Notes: a model not told the origin generated them from the letters alone. A stretch of DNA of 22,490 bases from CAYVZZ01 sp964456185 (GCA_964456185.1 CAYVZZ010000029.1:1-22490), one strand, 5' to 3'; counted from the first letter of the stretch, positions 1 to 6,835 are shown. Numbers and translations: made by a program.

Positions 1-69
1 TGTAGCCAAGAGCTGCTGCGGGCTGCAGCGATATTACATTTTTTATAGTGCCCGAAAAACGTTAAAAAC

Positions 70-98
70 ACTATATCTTGTTGGTATGGGCAATACAA
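70..98 (-). promoter_or_regulatory. Possible sigma70-type promoter reading off the left edge
   Basis: On the minus strand TTGTAT (plus 93-98) is followed, after 17 bases, by TATAGT (plus 70-75). The -10 matches consensus at 5 of 6 positions, the -35 at only 3 of 6. It would drive a gene lying left of the window. Such matches occur by chance in AT-rich DNA, so this is weak. Confidence 0.25.
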
Positions 99-134
99 AC
101 CCCAATATAGGGGCTGAGCGCTAACACCTTGAAT

Positions 135-195
135 CAGCACATTTTGGCTGTTTTTTAGGCCGTTTAAACGTCGAAAAAGTGGCCAAATTGTGCTG
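135..195 (+). repeat. Long imperfect inverted repeat / 61-nt hairpin
   Basis: The arm at 135-148 (CAGCACATTTTGGC) is the reverse complement of 182-195 (GCCAAATTGTGCTG) with one mismatch (T142/T188). Pairing continues inward through three G-U pairs (149/181, 150/180, 151/179) and five A-U pairs (152-156/174-178). It ends near the palindrome CGTTTAAACG at 161-170. The G-U pairs exist only if the plus strand is the RNA; the minus-strand RNA would have A/C mismatches there. Neither flank carries a T-run, so it does not look like a simple terminator. Function unknown. Confidence 0.6.
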
Positions 196-288
196 CAACT
201 GAGCCGTCAAAAAGACGCAACGTGAAGGCAGCTGTTTCCTGCCGTAACAACTGTAAAAAAGACAAATAATAAGAGCGAGTTAGGAGGA

Positions 289-750
289 CTAGGCTCGGCG
301 GCGGGCAAAAAATGCTTTTAATAATTGCGCACTGTCGTCGGCCATTAAGCCGCCAGACACTTGCATGCGGTGATTAAAAAAGGACTGTTCCGGCAAATGG
401 AGGTGGCTTTCGCAGGTACCACCTTTAGGCTCAGTGGCGGCATAAACCAAACGCTCAACGCGCGCATGGATTAGCGCCCCAAAGCACATGGTGCAGGGCT
501 CTAGAGTGACGTAAAGCGTGGTGCCGGGAAGGCGGTAATTGCGCTGCCGTTGGCAAGCTGCCCGCAGAGCAATTATTTCGGCATGGGCGGTGGCATCGGC
601 AGTACGTATGGGCTGGTTAAAGCCACTGGCCAACCACTGCCCTTGCGCATCGACAATGACCGCGCCAACCGGCACTTCGTCCACTTCGGCGGCTTGACGC
701 GCTTGCTCCAGCGCCAGCCGCATCCAGTGGTGGTCTTGCGAGTCGTTCAA
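289..750 (-). CDS. tadA: tRNA-specific adenosine deaminase TadA
   Basis: TadA deaminates adenosine 34 to inosine in tRNA-Arg(ACG), letting one tRNA read CGU, CGC and CGA. The 153-aa product has the zinc-dependent cytidine/adenosine deaminase signature. H56-A-E58 supplies one zinc ligand and the catalytic glutamate, and PCTMC at 85-89 supplies the two cysteine ligands. The preferred start is TTG at 750, which overlaps the stop of the upstream membrane gene in the sequence TTGA. The in-frame ATG at 723 would remove residues that align with the E. coli N-terminus just before its WMRHAL segment (here WMRLAL, 9-14). No good Shine-Dalgarno precedes either start, so translation probably depends on coupling to the gene before it. 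It is the last gene of the apparent rsmI-doxX-tadA unit. Length is typical for the family. Confidence 0.93.
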   Translation of the reverse strand: MNDSQDHHWMRLALEQARQAAEVDEVPVGAVIVDAQGQWLASGFNQPIRTADATAHAEIIALRAACQRQRNYRLPGTTLYVTLEPCTMCFGALIHARVERLVYAATEPKGGTCESHLHLPEQSFFNHRMQVSGGLMADDSAQLLKAFFARRRA

Positions 751-1163
751 TGTCGGTTAATGGCAAACTTGCCGGGGCCAAGCAGCACAACCAACAAACC
801 AGAGATCAAGAAGAAAGCTTGCAACTCAATCGCCCAGCTGCCGTGTGAGGTTAATGCGAAGATTTCGCTGGTATGCGCCAGTGCCAAAGCAAACAGCATA
901 TTAATAACTACTAGAGCGCCACCGATGCGCGAATAAAGCCCGATAATCAACAATACGGGTGCAACGACCTCACCCACCAGGACACCATAGGCAAAGAAAC
1001 CGGGTAAATGGTAAGCCGCCAGTGAACTGGCAATCCAGTTCATTGAATCAGGCAAGCCAAGCAGTTTGCTGATACCATGCAAGATGAGCATACCGCCAAG
1101 GGATACTCGAAGAAGCAACTTGGCCAAGTCGGGGCTTTGCAGCCGATCGAGAAAGGTCAACAT
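747..1163 (-). CDS. DoxX family membrane protein
   Basis: This is a 138-aa, four-helix inner-membrane protein of the DoxX type. Hydrophobic segments lie at about 15-35, 57-77, 80-98 and 110-130. The N-terminal LLLRVSLGGMLILHGISKL segment, with its G-x-x-x-L-H-G-I-x-K pattern, is typical of the family. Members are linked loosely to redox or sulfur metabolism and oxidative stress, but the biochemical role of this type is not settled and I assign none. The ATG at 1163 has CGGAG about nine bases upstream. The stop overlaps the TTG start of tadA, so the two are likely translationally coupled. The gene follows rsmI by 70 bases with no clear terminator between them. The family call is good; the function is open. 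Confidence 0.8.
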   Translation of the reverse strand: MLTFLDRLQSPDLAKLLLRVSLGGMLILHGISKLLGLPDSMNWIASSLAAYHLPGFFAYGVLVGEVVAPVLLIIGLYSRIGGALVVINMLFALALAHTSEIFALTSHGSWAIELQAFFLISGLLVVLLGPGKFAINRH

Positions 1164-1233
1164 AATGTCAAGCTCCGCATTTCATTGATTAGGAAAGGGT
1201 AATCTCGCACATTTTATGCAGAATTCCCAACCT

Positions 1234-2061
1234 TTACGTCTTTTGGCTTTGTAATAATTCGTACATGGCCTGCCGTTTTTCACCCGACCAGGCCGCCAGC
1301 ACTTTCGCCGCTCTTGATAACGGCATTTCATCTGCCAGCAACTCAGCCAGTTGTTGCAACGCTTGATCAGACTTGGGCGCCGCTTTGGCACCTGCTACCA
1401 CCAACACAATTTCACCCCGCTGCTGATTGGCATCGGCCGCAATGGTGGCCGCCAATTGACCGGCAGGCTGACGCAACAAGGTTTCATGACGTTTGGTTAA
1501 CTCACGGCAAAGCACCAGGGGCCGCTCGGCATCTTGCTCGGCGATTGCCTCGACCAGCGCCAAAATGCGGTGTGGCGCTTCATAGAGCACCACTGTCATC
1601 GGCTGTTGTAACACGTCAGCCAAGACATCCTGGCGCGCCTTTCCCTTGGCCGGCAAAAAACCACGAAACTGAAAGCGGTCGGTTGGCAAACCGGCACCGG
1701 CCAGTGCCGCCAACAAGGCGCTGGCGCCCGGCACCGGAATGACTTTGATACCCGCCTGCTGACAGGCACACACAAGGGCAAAACCCGGATCACTCAGCAA
1801 AGGGGTGCCGGCATCGCAAATGAGTGCGCCGTTTTCGCCCTGCTGCATACGGGCGATTAAATCTTGGCTGCGCTCATGTTCGTTATGCTCGTGATAACTC
1901 ACCAGCCGGGCGGAAATACCCAGCCCTGACAACAACGCGCCACTGTGCCGCGTATCTTCGCAGGCCACCCAGTCGACCCCATCTAGCACCAGTCGGGCGC
2001 GAGTGGTGATGTCATCCAGATTGCCGATGGGCGTGCTAACGATGTGTAATGTACCTGTCAT
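1234..2061 (-). CDS. rsmI: 16S rRNA (cytidine1402-2'-O)-methyltransferase RsmI
   Basis: RsmI uses S-adenosylmethionine to 2'-O-methylate C1402 of 16S rRNA, next to the P-site codon, which tunes decoding. The 275-aa protein has the tetrapyrrole-methylase-type SAM fold with the RsmI motifs in order: STPIGNL (9-15), CEDTR (34-38), DAGTPLLSDPG (83-93), PGASA (111-115) and GFLP (134-137). A short alpha-helical C-terminal domain follows. The ATG at 2061 is fixed by the conserved N-terminal LHIVSTPIGNLDDIT; its Shine-Dalgarno is weak. It is divergent from lpoA, the arrangement also seen in E. coli and Pseudomonas. A possible -10 (TACACT on the minus strand, plus 2098-2103) lies upstream without a convincing -35. 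The gene seems to lead the rsmI-doxX-tadA unit. Confidence 0.95.
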   Translation of the reverse strand: MTGTLHIVSTPIGNLDDITTRARLVLDGVDWVACEDTRHSGALLSGLGISARLVSYHEHNEHERSQDLIARMQQGENGALICDAGTPLLSDPGFALVCACQQAGIKVIPVPGASALLAALAGAGLPTDRFQFRGFLPAKGKARQDVLADVLQQPMTVVLYEAPHRILALVEAIAEQDAERPLVLCRELTKRHETLLRQPAGQLAATIAADANQQRGEIVLVVAGAKAAPKSDQALQQLAELLADEMPLSRAAKVLAAWSGEKRQAMYELLQSQKT

Positions 2062-2122
2062 GCTGCTGCTCGAGCCAAATTCAACTTACGGTTGTGCAGT
2101 GTACCTCAAAGCGACGCACTTC

Positions 2123-2152
2123 CCGACATCCTGACGATGCCTCTGCTACAAT
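2123..2152 (+). promoter_or_regulatory. Candidate promoter of the lpoA operon
   Basis: CCGACA (2123-2128) is followed after 18 bases by TACAAT (2147-2152), a 5-of-6 match to the -10 consensus. Transcription would start near 2159, between the upstream in-frame ATGs (2049 and 2151) and the ATG at 2190. This supports 2190 as the true lpoA start. Confidence 0.45.
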
Positions 2153-2189
2153 GCGATGGCCTATTGACGAAATAACTAACGGATTGCGG

Positions 2190-4094
2190 ATGCGCCAAAT
2201 CACGCCTTATACCTTGTTGTTATCGGCCTTGCAGTGCCGCCGACACGGTCGGTTTCTTGCCCTGCTTGCCGCCTTATTTGTTGCTGCCTGTAGTACACAG
2301 CCGGTGTCACAGCCCACGCCGCCCCAATTAAAAACCGTCATTCAGGTGCCGGTTGTGCCCGGTCAAATTGAACAGGCACTAACACGCCTGGATGCCTTAC
2401 CGAACACCAGCCAAACCGCCTATGTGCTTGGCTGGGCACAACAATATCTCAACGCCGGGCGCGTGCAGGACGCACTCACCCTGTTGCGTTTACGCCGCCC
2501 CGAATCACTAACGGGTGACACGCGCCTGCGCTGGGTATCGTTAATGTCGCAAATAAAGTTGGCGCAACAAAAACCCAACGCCGCCGAAAAACTACTCAAT
2601 AGCCCGACATTACACATCGACAAACTGTTAACTCAAGCGCCTCTGGCACTGCGCAATCGTATTGCCCTGCTGCGCGCCGACACCGCGTTGTTACAAGGCA
2701 AGCTAATCACCAGCCTGCAGCAGCGTGTTAGCATCGATCCATTATTAAATGAAACCACACGCCAATATAACGAACAGATGATTTGGACGGCGTTGATGCG
2801 CCTGCCGAAAATGCAGCTCAAACAGGCTCTGTCGTCTAGCCAGGGCGATCTGCTCGGCTGGTTGCAACTGGCTGACATTTACAGGGACTCACAAGCCAGC
2901 ATTAAAACGCAGGCGGACAAGGTGGTACGCTGGCAACAAAACTGGCCGATGCACCCGGCTAGCCAACGCTTACCCTACGCCATTCAGGTATTGTTGGATG
3001 CCACCCACAACCGCCCTCAACAAGTGGCTATTTTACTGCCACAAAAAGGCAAACTGTCGTCTGCGGTGTCGGCCATTCGTGATGGTCTGCTAACCGCCTA
3101 TTACGGCGCCCTGTCAGATAGTCAACAAACCCCTACGTTGCAGTTTTACGACACCTCTAATGGTCATATCCAGCAGCTTTACCAGCAGGCTGTGAATGCC
3201 GGCGCGGATTTAGTCATCGGCCCTCTGTCCAAACAGCGTGTCGCCAAGCTCTTGGCGCTCGGCCATTTCCCGGTGCCTGTCATTACCCTCAATTACAGCC
3301 AACCCACAGGCAAGCCACTGCCCGCCAACTTTTATGAATATGGCTTGGCCCCAGAAGATGAGCTGCAACAAATTGCCAATGAAGCGTGGCACGAAGGGAA
3401 AACGCGAGCCGCCGTGCTGTACATCGACAGTGCTTGGGGTGAGCGCATGGCGCGTGCTTTCGTGGCCGATTGGCAGGCATTAGGTGGCACACTGATTACC
3501 ACCCAGCCTTTCAGCACGCACGCCGAAAAAGTGGTGCCACAGTTGCTACTGATTAATGAGAGCCGCGAACGGGAAGACACGGTAGACAATTACACGCCAA
3601 AGAAAGTGCACTATAACGAGCGCCCGCGACAAGACATCGACTTCCTGCTGTTTGTTGGTGACGCCAAACGCGGGCGGCAAATCAAGCCGTTGCTCAATTT
3701 CCATTTTGCCTCGCAATTGCCGGTCTTTGCCTTGTCCTATATTTACCAAGGCCACCCCAACCCCACTCGCGACCGCGATTTGGACGGCGTGCGCTTTACC
3801 AGCATTCCTTGGGTACTGCATGACGGCCCGTTACATGAAAAAGTCAGCGCCTTCTGGCCGGATTCGCATGGCCAGAACCAATCGTTGTTTGCCCTGGGGC
3901 TGGATGCCTATCGCCTAATGGATCATCTGCCGCTGCTGATTGCCGCGCCCGATATGTATCTTACGGGTCACACCGGCCGTTTAAGCTTGCAGGGACAGCG
4001 CATTGTGCGTGAGCTAGACTGGGCCAAATTTGAACACGGCAAAGCCGTACCTTTACCGACTATCGTGTCGGGCTGGGTACAATCGCCTCAATGA
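2190..4094 (+). CDS. lpoA: Outer-membrane lipoprotein LpoA, activator of penicillin-binding protein 1A
   Basis: LpoA is anchored in the outer membrane and reaches through the periplasm to stimulate the peptidoglycan synthase PBP1A. From the ATG at 2190 the product is 634 aa. It has a signal peptide whose hydrophobic core (22-33) ends in the lipobox VAAC, with the lipidated cysteine at 34. Next comes a TPR-like helical region (about 60-270), then a periplasmic-binding-protein-like domain from about 275, with VAILLPQKGKLSSAV near 279-293 and GADLVIGPLSK near 338-348. The frame is open back to 2049, but that start would overlap rsmI and leave a long unlikely leader before the signal peptide. The candidate promoter also lies inside that stretch. 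It heads lpoA-yraN-SIS isomerase-dolP, the same order as in E. coli. The exact start is the main uncertainty. Confidence 0.9.
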   Translation: MRQITPYTLLLSALQCRRHGRFLALLAALFVAACSTQPVSQPTPPQLKTVIQVPVVPGQIEQALTRLDALPNTSQTAYVLGWAQQYLNAGRVQDALTLLRLRRPESLTGDTRLRWVSLMSQIKLAQQKPNAAEKLLNSPTLHIDKLLTQAPLALRNRIALLRADTALLQGKLITSLQQRVSIDPLLNETTRQYNEQMIWTALMRLPKMQLKQALSSSQGDLLGWLQLADIYRDSQASIKTQADKVVRWQQNWPMHPASQRLPYAIQVLLDATHNRPQQVAILLPQKGKLSSAVSAIRDGLLTAYYGALSDSQQTPTLQFYDTSNGHIQQLYQQAVNAGADLVIGPLSKQRVAKLLALGHFPVPVITLNYSQPTGKPLPANFYEYGLAPEDELQQIANEAWHEGKTRAAVLYIDSAWGERMARAFVADWQALGGTLITTQPFSTHAEKVVPQLLLINESREREDTVDNYTPKKVHYNERPRQDIDFLLFVGDAKRGRQIKPLLNFHFASQLPVFALSYIYQGHPNPTRDRDLDGVRFTSIPWVLHDGPLHEKVSAFWPDSHGQNQSLFALGLDAYRLMDHLPLLIAAPDMYLTGHTGRLSLQGQRIVRELDWAKFEHGKAVPLPTIVSGWVQSPQ

Positions 4095-4110
4095 CACAAC
4101 GGAGTTTTGC

Positions 4111-4494
4111 ATGGGCGCAAAACCTAAGGGAAAGCATCGACGACGCGGCTTTCAGGCCGAACGTATGGCCTGCCAGTGGTTACAGCAACAAGGACTCGTA
4201 TTTATCGACCACAACTGGCAATGTCGCCTTGGTGAAATTGATTTAATCATGCGACATAACGACAGCATCGTCTTTGTCGAAGTGAAATATCGCCGGTCGC
4301 GCCAATATGGCGGCGCACTGGCCGCGGTAACTTACCGCAAACAACGAAAACTAATGGCTGCAGCGGGCATTTGGCTTAGTCGCCAACGCCGCCGACATGA
4401 TGTCGCCTGCCGCTTCGATGTACTGGGAATGGAACCTGCGGCCAACGGTGGCGTCCAATACCAGTGGATACAAAATGCCTTTTGGGGAGAATGA
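4111..4494 (+). CDS. yraN: YraN family (UPF0102) nuclease-fold protein
   Basis: YraN is a conserved small protein with a PD-(D/E)XK-like endonuclease fold and no firmly established role. The 127-aa product shows the expected core: RRGFQAERMACQWL (11-24), GEIDLIM (41-47) with the acidic residues E42 and D44, and FVEVK (55-59) carrying E57 and K59. The frame is open upstream into lpoA, but the ATG at 4111 has GGAG at 4101-4104 and falls 16 bases after the lpoA stop, so I take it as the start. The next gene follows one base after its stop (TGACATG). Its constant company with rsmI, lpoA and diaA/gmhA suggests shared regulation, but does not prove a common function. Confidence 0.9.
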   Translation: MGAKPKGKHRRRGFQAERMACQWLQQQGLVFIDHNWQCRLGEIDLIMRHNDSIVFVEVKYRRSRQYGGALAAVTYRKQRKLMAAAGIWLSRQRRRHDVACRFDVLGMEPAANGGVQYQWIQNAFWGE

Positions 4495-4495
4495 C

Positions 4496-5080
4496 ATGAG
4501 TTTGGAGCGCATCAACCGATTATTTCAAGACAGCATTACCACCAAGCAGCAGGCAGCTGATGTCTTACCGGAAGCCATCCTGCGTGGCGGCCAGGCAATG
4601 GTTAACTCGCTGCTGAATGGCGGCAAAATCTTGACCTGCGGCAATGGCGGTTCGGCGGGTGATGCACAGCACTTCTCCTCGGAGCTGCTTAACCGTTTCG
4701 AGCGTGAACGGCCTGCGCTGCCCGCGGTTGCCCTCACTACCGACTCATCCACACTGACCTCTATCGCCAACGACTACCATTACAACGAGATTTTCTCCAA
4801 ACAGGTTATGGCACTGGGGCAAGCTCAGGATGTGCTCTTGGCGATTTCCACTAGTGGTAATTCAGCCAATGTCATTGAAGCGATTCGTGCGGCTCACTCG
4901 CGCGATTTAACAGTAGTGGCCATGACCGGCAAAGACGGCGGCAAAATCGCTCCTGCTCTAAGTGAAAAAGATGTCGAAATTCGCGTGCCGTCGGACGTTA
5001 CTGCACGCATTCAAGAGGTGCATTTGCTGGTCATTCACAGCCTTTGCGACTTTATCGATAATCAACTGTTCGGAGCCTAA
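4496..5080 (+). CDS. SIS-domain phosphosugar isomerase, GmhA/DiaA family
   Basis: This 194-aa single-SIS-domain protein lies where E. coli has diaA, the DnaA-binding initiation factor, and where Pseudomonas genomes are usually annotated with phosphoheptose isomerase. It has the sugar-phosphate loops CGNGGSAGD (48-56), STSGNSANV (118-126) and TGKDGG (144-149). The GmhA metal and catalytic residues also appear present: H59 and E63 (HFSSE) and Q173 and H181 (QEVHLLVIH), matching E. coli H61, E65, Q172 and H180. As I recall it, E. coli DiaA has lost the matching glutamate and final histidine. Overall wording (the ERPALPA segment, DVEIRVPS) still resembles DiaA. It could therefore make heptose precursors for LPS, act on DnaA, or both, so I give no symbol. 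Start at 4496 is supported by a GGGGAGA Shine-Dalgarno. Confidence 0.88.
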   Translation: MSLERINRLFQDSITTKQQAADVLPEAILRGGQAMVNSLLNGGKILTCGNGGSAGDAQHFSSELLNRFERERPALPAVALTTDSSTLTSIANDYHYNEIFSKQVMALGQAQDVLLAISTSGNSANVIEAIRAAHSRDLTVVAMTGKDGGKIAPALSEKDVEIRVPSDVTARIQEVHLLVIHSLCDFIDNQLFGA

Positions 5081-5082
5081 GT

Positions 5083-5652
5083 ATGCGTTGGCTCTTGGCG
5101 CTTATTTTAAGCACATCATTATTGCTGGGAGGTTGTGCTACCTTGGTGGCACCGCTTTCCAATCAGCCACTGGATCGCGACCATGGCGACCGCACCTTTG
5201 GTGCCTTTATTGAAGATGCGTCTATTGAGCACAAGATTCGCGTCAATCTAATCCGCCAATTGCCGGAAAAAGATAATTCACGCATCGTGGTGGTGAGCTT
5301 TAATGGCAATGTATTGCTGGCTGGCCAAACGCGCAGCCAAAGCATCAAAACACAGGCCGAGCAAATCGCCAAGCGCGTCCGTCACGTTCAGCATGTTTAC
5401 AACGCATTACAGCTACGTGGCAACATCTCCTTTCTAACACGCGTCAGCGATGCCTGGCTGACCAGCAAAATCAAACTCGGCTTATTGATTAATGGTGACA
5501 CACCGGGCATGCGCACCAAGGTGATTACGGAAAACGGCGTGGTCTATTTAATGGGGCTGCTTACCCATGCCGAGGCCACACAGGTGGTTAAACAAGTACA
5601 GGACGCCAGCGGTGTGCAGAAAATCTTCAAGATCATCGAATACATCGACTAA
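5083..5652 (+). CDS. dolP: Dual-BON-domain outer-membrane lipoprotein DolP (YraP)
   Basis: DolP is a periplasm-facing lipoprotein needed for outer-membrane integrity; in E. coli it sits at division sites and influences the BAM machinery. The 189-aa product opens with a lipoprotein signal peptide (1-17) and lipobox LGGC, with C18 the lipidated residue. Two BON domains follow at about 45-110 and 120-187. Each has the glycine-containing strand pattern (SFNGNVLLAGQT, TENGVVYLMGLL) and the following helix. The ATG at 5083 has CGGAG at 5071-5075 and comes two bases after the preceding stop. It ends the lpoA operon and is followed by a strong hairpin. Position and domain content both match E. coli yraP. 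Confidence 0.93.
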   Translation: MRWLLALILSTSLLLGGCATLVAPLSNQPLDRDHGDRTFGAFIEDASIEHKIRVNLIRQLPEKDNSRIVVVSFNGNVLLAGQTRSQSIKTQAEQIAKRVRHVQHVYNALQLRGNISFLTRVSDAWLTSKIKLGLLINGDTPGMRTKVITENGVVYLMGLLTHAEATQVVKQVQDASGVQKIFKIIEYID

Positions 5653-5674
5653 GCCTAAAATATCTGCAGTCGGT

Positions 5675-5715
5675 TAATGCAACAACACCGCCTAATTGGC
5701 GGTGTTGTTGCATTA
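5675..5715. terminator. Bidirectional terminator between dolP and sspB
   Basis: A perfect 18-bp stem (5675-5692 with 5698-5715) closes a five-base TAATT loop. It lies between convergent dolP and sspB. The plus-side T tract is poor (CTTCAC); on the minus strand the stem is followed by AACCGACTG. Stem length and A/T-rich ends make it a probable terminator or transcript-end stabiliser for both operons. Confidence 0.75.
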
Positions 5716-5736
5716 CTTCACAAAATTACTTCACAA
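5712..5736. repeat. Tandem direct repeat over the sspB stop codon
   Basis: ATTACTTCACAA occurs at 5712-5723 and again at 5725-5736, one base apart. The second copy encodes the last residues and stop of sspB; the first overlaps the end of the terminator stem. It looks like a short local duplication. Confidence 0.7.
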
Positions 5737-6160
5737 CTTTTAGATGCCCTCGGCCTCCGCCTTTGTCATCTTTTTTGCCCGACTTTCCTTTAGCCTTCTT
5801 GGGCGGACCACTTTTAGGCGGTGTGGGCGGTTCGGGTGGCTGCTGTGTCTCGAACGCCATGCCTTGACCGTTTTCCTTGGCAAAAATCGCCATGACAGCC
5901 TCGACCGGCACATCGACCTCGCGCGCCACGCCTCGGAAGCGAGCGGCAAAAGACACCCATTCAAGATCCATGTGCAGATGCTGCACAGCACCCGGTGTAA
6001 TGTTAAGAACAATCTGGCCATCCTCAACATAGTCTTGCGGCACGCTGACGCCTGGATATAGCGCATTAACCAACAAATGAACGGTTAGGCCATTGTCACT
6101 GATCCAATCGTACATCGCCCGTAGCAAGTACGGGCGATTAGAGGTCATCTGGTTTGGCAT
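5726..6160 (-). CDS. sspB: ClpXP protease specificity-enhancing factor SspB
   Basis: SspB tethers ssrA-tagged and other substrates to ClpX for degradation by ClpXP. The 144-aa product has the globular substrate-binding domain (about 1-104) with the family signatures RPYLLRAMYDW (9-19) and DGQIVLNITPGAV (47-59). A flexible linker rich in proline, lysine and glycine (105-138) leads to the C-terminal ClpX-binding tail LKVVK (140-144). The linker is basic, whereas that of E. coli is largely acidic. The start at 6160 follows the conserved N-terminus and has GAGG five bases upstream, overlapping the sspA stop; the frame is open further back into sspA. It lies seven bases after sspA, the conserved sspAB operon. 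Confidence 0.95.
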   Translation of the reverse strand: MPNQMTSNRPYLLRAMYDWISDNGLTVHLLVNALYPGVSVPQDYVEDGQIVLNITPGAVQHLHMDLEWVSFAARFRGVAREVDVPVEAVMAIFAKENGQGMAFETQQPPEPPTPPKSGPPKKAKGKSGKKDDKGGGRGHLKVVK

Positions 6161-6167
6161 TATTGCC

Positions 6168-6806
6168 TCACAGAGGTTGGCGAATTTCACGCTCGCTTTC
6201 CGACAGGCTTTCTTGGAAACCAGGTCGGTCAAACAAACGCTCTGCGTAATCGAGCAAGGGTTTAGCTTGTTTGGCAGGCAACTCGATTTCCATAGCGGGC
6301 AAGCGCCACAGGATAGGAGCGACAATGCAATCTACCAGCGTAAACTCTTCGCTCATGAAGTATGGCATCTCACCAAAAATTGGCGCAATGGTGATCAGCT
6401 CTTCACGCAATTCTTTACGGTGTGCAGCCAGCTCGGCTTTCTTACCTTTCCCTGCCAAGATTGCATCCACATGCACGCACCAGTCGCGCTTAATGCGATA
6501 GATCAATTGACGGCATTGCGCGCGGGTGACGGGATAAACCGGCAACAAGGGCGGGTGCGGGAAACGCTCGTCCAGATACTCGGCAATAATCTCGGCTTGA
6601 AACAAGGCAAGATCACGATCAGCCAACGTCGGCACTTCGTTATACGGGTTGTATTCCGGCAACTCGGCCGGTAACTCGCCATCGACCACATTGACGATAT
6701 CCGCTGTAACCCCTTTTTCAGCCAGTACGATACGTACCTGATGGCTGTAGTGGTCTAGCGGATCAGAAAACAGGGTCATAGAGGAACGTTTAGTTACAAC
6801 ACCCAT
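6168..6806 (-). CDS. sspA: Stringent starvation protein A, RNA polymerase-associated SspA
   Basis: SspA binds RNA polymerase with sigma70 and alters transcription during stationary phase and stress. It is a glutathione S-transferase fold protein without transferase activity. The 212-aa product has the thioredoxin-like N-terminal half (about 10-88) with SHQVRIVLAEKGV (21-33) and DERFPHPPLLPVYPV (79-93). The latter includes the surface P-H-P motif (83-85) needed for transcriptional action. The helical C-terminal half contains EELITIAPIFG and FTLVDC. The ATG at 6806 has GGAGA nine bases upstream. It is followed by sspB and preceded by petC with a hairpin between, so part of its transcription may come through from petABC or from a promoter inside petC. 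Confidence 0.95.
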   Translation of the reverse strand: MGVVTKRSSMTLFSDPLDHYSHQVRIVLAEKGVTADIVNVVDGELPAELPEYNPYNEVPTLADRDLALFQAEIIAEYLDERFPHPPLLPVYPVTRAQCRQLIYRIKRDWCVHVDAILAGKGKKAELAAHRKELREELITIAPIFGEMPYFMSEEFTLVDCIVAPILWRLPAMEIELPAKQAKPLLDYAERLFDRPGFQESLSESEREIRQPL

Positions 6807-6835
6807 GGTTTAGGTTCTCCATCAATAACAGGAAA

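Larger units (their letters stand above)
1..288. other. Non-coding, hairpin-rich intergenic region at left edge
   Basis: No reading frame with a credible start and Shine-Dalgarno sequence is visible. The region holds several inverted repeats: GCTGC/GCAGC (12-16/25-29), TATAGTG/CACTATA (44-50/69-75), a long 61-nt hairpin (135-195, listed separately), CGTC/GACG around AAAAA (205-217) and GGCAG/CTGCC (227-243). It lies downstream of minus-strand tadA and could hold the 3' end of that transcript plus the promoter of a gene beyond the left edge. No clear rho-independent terminator with a U tract is present for tadA. Confidence 0.6.

Noticed and set aside
119..285. Possible integron attC site: CTAAC near 121 and GTTAG near 279 flanking hairpins
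   Set aside because: The ends are about 165 bases apart, the extended R boxes do not match RYYYAAC/GTTRRRY, and there is no cassette gene or integrase nearby.
1..288. Known RNA genes (SRP RNA, tmRNA, 6S, RsmY/Z-like)
   Set aside because: No SRP loop, tRNA-like ends, or multiple GGA hairpin loops are visible on either strand.
1164..1233. RNase P RNA downstream of rsmI, as in Pseudomonas
   Set aside because: Only 70 bases separate rsmI from doxX, far too short for rnpB.
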